From: Deltaproteobacteria bacterium
Lineage (GTDB): Bacteria; Myxococcota_A; UBA9042; DTJE01
NCBI GenBank assembly: GCA_016784945.1
Contig: JADHTP010000199.1
Location: 1-6,165, forward strand
Direction of reading: 5' to 3'
DNA: 6,165 nucleotides
Under the pieces are notes generated by a model. It was not told the DNA's origin. It made no database searches and worked only from the letters and a program-made list of their open reading frames with translations. Shown here piece after piece: positions 1 to 5,321 of this stretch. How positions within the stretch are numbered: the first letter of the stretch is position 1; every line of letters begins with the position of its first letter. The translations under genes were made by a program, and so were the position numbers.

Positions 1-219
1 AAGACCCATCGCCTTGGTTTGAACGACAAGGGCGACCAGGTGACTTTGACGGAACTGAACGGCAACGTGGTCGACCAGGTGCTCTACGGGTCGGAAGGCG
101 GCAAGGGGCGTTCCCTGGTCCGCGCCGTGGACGGCGATCCCGATGCCGACTGGTTGACCCATCCGGACGTGGCCCATTCGGCGGGTCTGCAGCAGGACGG
201 CTCCCCATTTCAGGACTGA
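1..219 (+). CDS. Lamin-tail-domain (LTD) protein, C-terminal fragment
   Basis: The reading frame is open from base 1 to a TGA at 217-219, giving 72 residues of a gene that begins upstream of the window. The fragment has the late part of a lamin tail domain (an Ig-like beta sandwich): a GDQVTL strand, then an NVVDQVLYG strand, then GRSLVR, DGDPDADW, HP and a closing DG-x-x-F. This order (G-D-x-V-x-L, V-V-D, S-L-x-R, W-x-x-H, D-G) is characteristic of bacterial LTD proteins, which are usually exported or surface proteins, sometimes beside nucleases or adhesive repeats. The protein ends right after the domain. The N-terminus, and so any signal peptide or partner domain, is outside the window and the role is unknown. 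A TTG at 19 could be read as a start, but the frame is open before it and the domain would be cut, so I treat the gene as partial. Confidence 0.8.
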   Translation, partial: KTHRLGLNDKGDQVTLTELNGNVVDQVLYGSEGGKGRSLVRAVDGDPDADWLTHPDVAHSAGLQQDGSPFQD

Positions 220-223
220 GACC

Positions 224-230
224 GAGGTGG
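224..230 (+). promoter_or_regulatory. Ribosome binding site of the MFS gene
   Basis: GAGGTGG ends seven bases before the ATG at 238, a normal Shine-Dalgarno spacing. It lies only one base from the in-frame TTG at 232, which is too close, so it decides the start in favour of ATG 238. Confidence 0.6.
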
Positions 231-237
231 GTTGACC

Positions 238-1662
238 ATGTCGGACAATTCCAGCGAGAAACAGCTTAAACCCATGCTGGCCTACTCTGCGGCGAATCTA
301 CCTGCCGGATTGATTCTGCTAGTTGTCGGTGCATGGTTGATGAGGCTCTATTGCCCATCATCAGACGAGGACAGGGTGATGCTGATCACGGATCAGATGT
401 TCGGCGTCATTACATTCATGGTCACGGTCGTCGCCGGCTTCACGGACTTCTTCATTGGTTATTTTTCGGACCGTACGAAAACAACTCTTGGTCGCCGAAC
501 GCCCTATATCATGATTGGTCTGCCCTTCTTGGCATTGTCATTCCTTCTGGTCTGGTTTCCCCCGGTGTCAGAAGGCTGTACGCCCATGATTCCAGCCGAA
601 GGTCATCCGTATTCTTTCCTTCTGTCGATTCTTCCTGTGGCGTACGACGTTCCAATGGGCAATATTCTCTGGCTCCTATTCCTCTTGGGTTGCATTCATA
701 TTTCGTTCACGGTTGTGGTCAATCCCTACTTGGCCCTGATGCCCGAACTGTGGCGATCGGCGAAGGGGAGGATCCGTGTTTCTGCATGGATGGCTGCTTT
801 CAACGCGATCGCGCAAGTCGTTGGATTGGGAGTGTTTGGGATTCTGATTTCAAAGTTCTCCGGGGGAATCACGTTGTTCGGAATTGACTTCCCCGATGGA
901 TACAAATTGGGTGCAGTCATCTGTTTCGTGCTGACCATCGCCGGCTTTGTTCCATTGTTCGTCACCGTCAGGGAGGCGCCCTACACCAAGGATAAGCAGG
1001 TACCGTTTGGATTATGGGAATCCGCGGTTAAGACGTTGACGAATCCAGCGTTTCTCCCATACATCGGTGCAGGAGCCATGCTTATGGCCGCACAGAGCCT
1101 GATCTTGCTGGCCATCCCTTACCTGATGGTAACCCAGGTCGTCGAGGATCCCAATGAAGGCGATGGGGCCGCCGCAATGCTGCTTCTCGGGCTCGTGGTT
1201 TTTTCAGCTGCTTTGTATCCCGTTGCGGTCAAGTTAGCCGATCGATATCGAAAACGGGATTTAATGATGGCTTCGTTGGCTTCGTTTGTCATTGTTCTAC
1301 CATTGGTAACGCTGGCGGGACGGATTCCCTTCATCTCGGCCTGGGTGCACGTGATCGTTGCATGCGCCCTCATAACCCCCGGACTGGCCGTGGGTATGGT
1401 CATACCTCGTGCCATCCTGGCGGACGTGATGGACCACGATGCGGAGCGGACCGGCTTTCGTCGCGAGGCCATGTACAATGGCATGGAAGGACTGATCCAG
1501 AAGATCGCCTACGGGCTGGCTCCACTGGCGGCTGGATTCCTGTTTGCGAACTTTGGTAAGACGCAGGCTGAACCCTGGGGCATCGTTCTCTGTGGGGTGG
1601 CCGCCGGCATCATGGCCGTGCTGGGCATGGTGGCCTTCAAGTTCTATCCACTGAACAAGTGA
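238..1662 (+). CDS. MFS sugar:cation symporter-like transporter, GPH (MFS_2) family
   Basis: A 474-residue inner-membrane protein with 12 predictable helices (roughly 17-37, 50-70, 88-107, 143-163, 181-205, 223-244, 273-299, 312-333, 344-361, 365-390, 419-438, 447-469). GPH-family marks are the loop 2-3 motif GYFSDRT...GRRTPY (74-90), NPYLALMPEL (162-171) and the late cytoplasmic motif DVMDHDAERTGFRREAMYNG (396-415) before helix 11. Family members couple uptake of sugars or glycosides to H+ or Na+, but distant members carry other substrates, so the substrate here is open. The length is typical for the family. A loop of about 35 residues between helices 3 and 4 (108-142) is longer than in MelB-type members. 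The start at ATG 238 is set by the upstream GAGGTGG; a TTG at 232 would add two residues. The gene follows the LTD gene by 18 bases, so co-transcription is likely. Much of it is less GC-rich than its neighbours. Confidence 0.88.
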   Translation: MSDNSSEKQLKPMLAYSAANLPAGLILLVVGAWLMRLYCPSSDEDRVMLITDQMFGVITFMVTVVAGFTDFFIGYFSDRTKTTLGRRTPYIMIGLPFLALSFLLVWFPPVSEGCTPMIPAEGHPYSFLLSILPVAYDVPMGNILWLLFLLGCIHISFTVVVNPYLALMPELWRSAKGRIRVSAWMAAFNAIAQVVGLGVFGILISKFSGGITLFGIDFPDGYKLGAVICFVLTIAGFVPLFVTVREAPYTKDKQVPFGLWESAVKTLTNPAFLPYIGAGAMLMAAQSLILLAIPYLMVTQVVEDPNEGDGAAAMLLLGLVVFSAALYPVAVKLADRYRKRDLMMASLASFVIVLPLVTLAGRIPFISAWVHVIVACALITPGLAVGMVIPRAILADVMDHDAERTGFRREAMYNGMEGLIQKIAYGLAPLAAGFLFANFGKTQAEPWGIVLCGVAAGIMAVLGMVAFKFYPLNK

Positions 1663-1671
1663 CTGGAAACC

Positions 1672-1699
1672 GGGACGTCCACTTCTGCGTCGACGTCCC
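1672..1699 (+). terminator. Hairpin after the MFS gene, candidate terminator
   Basis: GGGACGTC (1672-1679) and GACGTCCC (1692-1699) form a perfect 8-bp stem with a 12-base loop, starting nine bases after the MFS stop codon. No T-run follows on the plus strand (the next bases are AAATAG), so it is not a canonical intrinsic terminator. It may protect the transcript 3' end or help termination from either side of the convergent pair. Confidence 0.45.
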
Positions 1700-1713
1700 A
1701 AATAGCGATAAGC

Positions 1714-1738
1714 GATGGGCTATTGGCGATAGGCCATC
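1714..1738 (-). terminator. Hairpin at the ftsK stop codon, candidate terminator
   Basis: GATGGGCTAT (1714-1723) and ATAGGCCATC (1729-1738) form a 10-position stem with one G/G mismatch and a 5-base loop. It begins at the last base of the ftsK TAG stop. On the minus strand it is followed by GCTTATCGCTATTT, which is moderately T-rich but has no uninterrupted U-tract. Together with the neighbouring hairpin it fills most of the 75-base convergent gap, where terminators are expected. Confidence 0.4.
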
Positions 1739-4212
1739 TACCCCAGCACCTGGCGTTCGCCACGGGAGTCGGGCGGGCCCACGATGCCTCGAAGCTCCAC
1801 CTGCTCCATGATGCGCGCGGCCCGGTTGTAGCCCACCTTCAGACGACGCTGCAGGTAAGAGATGCTGGCCCGGCGGCTCTCCATGATGATCTCGATGGCG
1901 TCGCCCAGCAACGGGTCGGCGTCTTCCATGTCTTCGGGGTCTTCGCTTGCGCCCGACTGGAGGATCTCCATGTCGTAGTCGGGTTCGCCCTGGGACTTGA
2001 GGTGGTCCACCACCCGCTGGACCTCCTCCTCGGACACGAAGGGGCCGTGGATCCGGGTCAGCAGCGAGGAACCCGGCTTGAGGTGCAGCATGTCGCCGTA
2101 GCCCAGGAGCGCGTCGGCGCCACCCTGGTCCAGGATGATCCGCGAATCCACCTTGGAAGAGACGCGGAAGGAAATGCGGCTGGTGAAGTTGGCCTTGATC
2201 AGGCCCGTGATGACCTCCTTGGAGGGCCTCTGCGTGGCCATGACCAGGTGGATGCCGGCGGCGCGGGCCTTCTGAGCCAGACGAGCTACCGCCGTCTCCA
2301 CGTCCTTGGACGCCACCATCATGAGGTCGGCGAACTCGTCCAGCACGATGACCAGGTAGGGCAGCTTCTGGAGGGTTTCCCCCTCATCGGTGTCCAGTTC
2401 GGGCTCGGCGGGGCCGTTCACCGACGTGTCCGACTCTTCGGGAAGGCCCGACGCAGCCGAGCGACCGCCCAGGAGCCGCTTTACGCGCTGGTTGTAGGAC
2501 ACGATGTTCCGCGTACCGAAACGGGCCAGCAGTTCGTAGCGTCTCTCCATCTCTTCCACCGACCAGCGCAGAGCCGCGGCGGCGTGCTTGGGGTCGTAGA
2601 CCACGGGCAGCAGGAGGTGGGGAACGCCCTCGTACATCTGGAGTTCCACCACCTTGGGGTCCACCAGGATGATCCGGACATCCTCGGGGGACGCGTTGTA
2701 CAGCAGGCTCATGAGGAAGGCGTTGACCGCCACGCTCTTGCCCGAACCCGTGGCGCCGGCAATGAGCAGGTGGGGCATCTTGGCGAGGTCCGTGACCATG
2801 GGGGTTCCGAAGATGTCCTTGCCAAGGGCCAGGGTGAGCTTGCTGCGGGCCTTGGAAAAGGCATCGGAGGCCAGGACCTCCCGCAGGTAGACCGTCTCCC
2901 TGACCTCGTTCGGGACCTCGATGCCTACCACGCCCTTGCCCGGGATGGGAGCGACGATGCGGATGCTCATGGCGGAAAGGGCCATGGTCAGGTCGTCGGC
3001 GAGATGGGCGATCTGACTGATCTTCACGCCGGGTGCGGGCAGGAACTCGTACATGGTGATCACGGGCCCCGGGTGGATTTCCACCACGCGGCCATCTACC
3101 TTGAAATCCAGCAGTTTCCTTTCCAGGGTTTCGGCGTTGTGTCGCAGGTTCTCGCGGTCCACGGGCGAGGACTTGCTTTCAACGAAGTCCAGAAGCGACA
3201 TGGGTGGAGGCTCGAACAGCCCCTGACTGGCCCGATCATCCAGAGCCAGCGAACCCTGGACCTTGGGCGTCTTGCGTTTGCGAACCACGATCTTCGGCCC
3301 TTCGGCCGAGGATTCATCGGCCGACGTTTCTTTGGGCACGGACGGGTTCCGGGGTTCCTGAGGTTCGTCTTCAACTTCCAGAGATTCCGGACCTTTTGGC
3401 GCGGGATGCTTCACCCACGACGGATCGCCCGTTGCGTCTTCTTCTTTATCCTCGAAGCGGAAGGGCCGTAATCCCCGTCGCAGTTCCACCCGGGTGTCGT
3501 GCTCGTCCTCCACCGTTTCGTCACCGTCGGTTCCGTCATCCCCGGCGGGCGGATCCTGGGACACCAGACGATGCCGAAGAGACCGCCAGGCGGATATCAT
3601 GGTCGCTGAAACGCGGGCCGCCGCGCGGCTGAACAGGCTGACAGCCATCTGCCAGAGCCAGCGGAGACCGGTGGCGAGGGACCGACCCGACAGGTAGGTC
3701 GCGGCGATGGCCAGAACGGCCACCGACAGAATGACGGCGCCCGTGCGGGAGAAGAGCGCCGCCATCACCTCACCGGCATACAGACCGATGAAACCGCCCG
3801 GATGGTGTCCCAGCACGCGGGTGTCGTCGAGCACGGCCTGCAGGAAGATCACCGACATGAGAACGGCGACGAGACCCCAGATGACCGGGCCCATGCTCAG
3901 CCGGACAGGACGGCGAATGACCGCCCGAATGCCGATCCAGGCGAACAGGGCGTCCACCAGGAAGGCGGACACACCCACGACCCATAGAAAGAGGTTGGCC
4001 ATGTGTGCGCCGACGGGGCCCAGCAGGTTATTCGTGTCCGTGCCGTTTTCGATGCCGATACCCACGTCCTGACGGTCATAGGTGACCAGTGACAGGAACA
4101 GCACCACGGCAAAGAGGGACAACAGTGCGCCGTAGGCCTCCAGTTGCACTATGGACAGCCGCGTCGGTTCCTGCTTCGCGGATTTCATTTTCGTCTGGGC
4201 TTTACCGGGCAT
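1738..4212 (-). CDS. ftsK: DNA translocase FtsK (SpoIIIE/FtsK family)
   Basis: An 824-residue septal DNA pump that uses ATP to move chromosomal DNA through the closing septum; in known systems it also activates XerCD at dif. The N-terminus has about four membrane helices (25-45, 71-98, 107-127, 155-175). An acidic/Pro-rich linker follows (about 215-340), then the alpha/beta motor core (about 345-750): Walker A GATGSGKS at 486-493, Walker B VIVLDEFAD at 621-629, MATQRPS at 658-664, and the family signature LDQGGADALLGYGDML at 694-709. The C-terminal winged-helix gamma domain (about 766-823, with SYLQRRLKVGYNRAARIM) is the DNA-orienting module. All parts are present and intact. The start at 4212 was chosen because the hydrophobic N-terminus follows soon after, AAAGAG lies six bases upstream, and a good promoter sits just beyond. 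The open frame runs on to 4377, but those 55 residues look non-coding. A second Met eight residues in (codon at 4188-4186) is possible. The gene is transcribed toward the MFS gene and away from the 4381 gene. Confidence 0.96.
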   Translation of the reverse strand: MPGKAQTKMKSAKQEPTRLSIVQLEAYGALLSLFAVVLFLSLVTYDRQDVGIGIENGTDTNNLLGPVGAHMANLFLWVVGVSAFLVDALFAWIGIRAVIRRPVRLSMGPVIWGLVAVLMSVIFLQAVLDDTRVLGHHPGGFIGLYAGEVMAALFSRTGAVILSVAVLAIAATYLSGRSLATGLRWLWQMAVSLFSRAAARVSATMISAWRSLRHRLVSQDPPAGDDGTDGDETVEDEHDTRVELRRGLRPFRFEDKEEDATGDPSWVKHPAPKGPESLEVEDEPQEPRNPSVPKETSADESSAEGPKIVVRKRKTPKVQGSLALDDRASQGLFEPPPMSLLDFVESKSSPVDRENLRHNAETLERKLLDFKVDGRVVEIHPGPVITMYEFLPAPGVKISQIAHLADDLTMALSAMSIRIVAPIPGKGVVGIEVPNEVRETVYLREVLASDAFSKARSKLTLALGKDIFGTPMVTDLAKMPHLLIAGATGSGKSVAVNAFLMSLLYNASPEDVRIILVDPKVVELQMYEGVPHLLLPVVYDPKHAAAALRWSVEEMERRYELLARFGTRNIVSYNQRVKRLLGGRSAASGLPEESDTSVNGPAEPELDTDEGETLQKLPYLVIVLDEFADLMMVASKDVETAVARLAQKARAAGIHLVMATQRPSKEVITGLIKANFTSRISFRVSSKVDSRIILDQGGADALLGYGDMLHLKPGSSLLTRIHGPFVSEEEVQRVVDHLKSQGEPDYDMEILQSGASEDPEDMEDADPLLGDAIEIIMESRRASISYLQRRLKVGYNRAARIMEQVELRGIVGPPDSRGERQVLG

Positions 4213-4218
4213 CGGTCG

Positions 4219-4224
4219 CTCTTT
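4219..4224 (-). promoter_or_regulatory. Shine-Dalgarno-like site of ftsK
   Basis: On the minus strand this reads AAAGAG, one mismatch from AAGGAG, with six bases to the ATG at 4212. It supports that start over the upstream in-frame ATG at 4377. Confidence 0.45.
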
Positions 4225-4227
4225 GTT

Positions 4228-4297
4228 TCCAGGGACACCGCCAACAAAACTATCATCGCGTGCGCGCGGGTGCCAAGAAGACGCCGAGGTCCCTGGA
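4228..4297. repeat. 9-bp inverted repeat bracketing the ftsK promoter
   Basis: TCCAGGGAC (4228-4236) and GTCCCTGGA (4289-4297) are perfect reverse complements, 52 bases apart. Their midpoint (4262.5) coincides with the midpoint of the predicted ftsK -35/-10 elements. A further pair ACACCG (4235-4240) / CGGTGT (4305-4310) lies next to it. The symmetric placement could reflect a regulator that binds both arms, but chance is not excluded in a GC-rich gap of this size. Confidence 0.35.
4249..4276 (-). promoter_or_regulatory. sigma70-like promoter of ftsK
   Basis: On the minus strand a -35 TTGGCA (4276-4271; five of six match TTGACA) is followed after 16 bases by a -10 GATAGT (4254-4249; four of six match TATAAT). 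Transcription would start near 4242, giving a leader of about 30 bases that contains the AAAGAG site before the ATG at 4212. This is the best promoter match I found in the divergent region. Confidence 0.55.
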
Positions 4298-4325
4298 CTG
4301 GTGCCGGTGTACGTCTTTCGTGAAC

Positions 4326-4355
4326 TTGCGCTGGACCGGGATGCGATGCTAACCT
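4326..4355 (+). promoter_or_regulatory. Weak candidate promoter of the zinc-ribbon gene
   Basis: TTGCGC (4326-4331) is followed after 18 bases by TAACCT (4350-4355), preceded by TGC, an extended -10 context. Only the most conserved positions match (TTG, and TA...T). A start near 4362 would leave a short leader holding the CGGTGGA ribosome site ahead of the GTG at 4381. The position fits, but the match is weak. Confidence 0.3.
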
Positions 4356-4367
4356 GTTTCGGTCTGC

Positions 4368-4374
4368 CGGTGGA
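4368..4374 (+). promoter_or_regulatory. Ribosome binding site of the zinc-ribbon gene
   Basis: CGGTGGA lies six bases before the GTG at 4381. It supports that non-ATG start, which also places the CxxC zinc ribbon right at the N-terminus. Confidence 0.45.
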
Positions 4375-4380
4375 CATTTA

Positions 4381-5313
4381 GTGGAACTGACGTGCCTTAA
4401 CTGTGCGGGGACGTTCGAGATCGACGAAGGGGGATCCGGCTCGGACGGTGGATCGGTGGAGTGCCCCATGTGCGGGCAGGCCCAGGACTTCATCCCGAGG
4501 GCAGGAATCGAGGCCTCTGCGCCACCACCAGGTCCGTCCATCCAGGAGGTGTCGACACCTCCGCCCACGCAGGATGCCGCCCCCCCTCCGGAAACGGGAG
4601 CCAGTTCCTTCAAGAAGCCCATGCAGGCCTTTTCCAGTTTTGCCCGTCGACAGGTCTCGGGACCCGACGATTTGAAGGACGACACGGGATCGATGAAGCA
4701 GGTCACCAGGAAGTCCTATCACGAAGACACGCCTTACGAAGCCCGCATACCCCGAATCGAAAAAAAGGAGCCTTCCGGTTCCATCCCCGAGACGTCGGAA
4801 GACGATGGAAACGGCACCGGACTGTGGCTGGTGAAGTCTCCCTCCGGACTCGTCCTGGAGTTCCCTTCGTCCCATCTCCTGGTCAACTGGTCGGCCATCG
4901 TGGAGAACCCGGCCCCATACTCGATCTCGAAGGGTGGCGAGGTCTGGCAGGCGCTGGCCGATTTTCTGGAGGAGGTCCGACAGGGGAACCGGGGAACAAC
5001 GGCCTTTCGCCGGATTGCGAGTTCCATGGAACGTTCGCAGGGTTCCTCCGTGACGGTACGTAGCGTTTCCGATTCCACGGACAGGATGCCGGCGGCCGGG
5101 ACGGGCACCCCTGGTGAAGGGGTCGAAATCGGCGGACAGGACGGCGGCGATGCTCCCTCCATTCCCACGTCTCCCACTTCCGGCTTTCAGTTCAAGATTC
5201 GCGAAACCAGGGCGCCCAAGAGCAGGAAGTGGTTGGTGGTGGGAATCGTCGTGGGCGTGGTAGTGCTGGCTGCCGGTGCGACCGTGGCCTTGTATTTCAC
5301 ATGCGTCTTTTAA
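4381..5313 (+). CDS. Zinc-ribbon / GYF-like module protein with C-terminal membrane anchor
   Basis: A 310-residue protein of unknown function. Residues 1-35 form a zinc ribbon with two CxxC knuckles (C5/C8 and C28/C31, the second in CPMCG), like the short MJ0042-type ribbons at the start of many deltaproteobacterial proteins. A Pro/Ser-rich spacer (about 45-145) follows. A compact module (about 148-198) has conserved-looking G156, F161, W170 and W189 and resembles small GYF-like domains. After a Gly/Ser-rich linker comes one membrane helix (about 284-306), preceded by the basic KSRK, with only a few residues beyond it. By the positive-inside rule the whole soluble part is cytoplasmic, so this is effectively tail-anchored. 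The GTG start is supported by CGGTGGA. The gene diverges from ftsK and runs into a second membrane protein with the same kind of module. Domain calls are by eye; the role could be regulatory or scaffolding, but nothing shows catalysis. Confidence 0.85.
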   Translation: MELTCLNCAGTFEIDEGGSGSDGGSVECPMCGQAQDFIPRAGIEASAPPPGPSIQEVSTPPPTQDAAPPPETGASSFKKPMQAFSSFARRQVSGPDDLKDDTGSMKQVTRKSYHEDTPYEARIPRIEKKEPSGSIPETSEDDGNGTGLWLVKSPSGLVLEFPSSHLLVNWSAIVENPAPYSISKGGEVWQALADFLEEVRQGNRGTTAFRRIASSMERSQGSSVTVRSVSDSTDRMPAAGTGTPGEGVEIGGQDGGDAPSIPTSPTSGFQFKIRETRAPKSRKWLVVGIVVGVVVLAAGATVALYFTCVF

Positions 5314-5319
5314 AAAAAA
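5312..5319 (+). other. A8 homopolymer at the gene junction
   Basis: Eight consecutive A's begin within the TAA stop (5311-5313) of the zinc-ribbon gene and end just before the ATG at 5322. The tract is the longest homopolymer I noticed in this GC-rich window. It may stand in for a Shine-Dalgarno sequence as an A-rich, unstructured leader, or it could be prone to slippage. Confidence 0.5.
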
Positions 5320-5321
5320 CC

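Noticed and set aside
232..237. TTG start two codons upstream in the transporter
   Set aside because: It sits one base from the Shine-Dalgarno sequence, whereas the ATG at 238 has normal spacing.
333..887. Out-of-frame 184-codon plus-strand frame inside the transporter gene
   Set aside because: It lies wholly within a transporter with complete family motifs and helices, and its own translation shows no domain.
1723..3471. A 582-codon open frame on the plus strand opposite ftsK
   Set aside because: It is antisense to an intact, motif-complete ftsK. Its His/Gly/Val-rich translation has no recognisable domain and is what GC-rich codon bias produces on the opposite strand.
4213..4377. A 55-residue N-terminal extension of FtsK from the ATG at 4377
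   Set aside because: The segment is low-complexity and unlike FtsK N-termini, it would cover the best promoter, and the AAAGAG site points to 4212.
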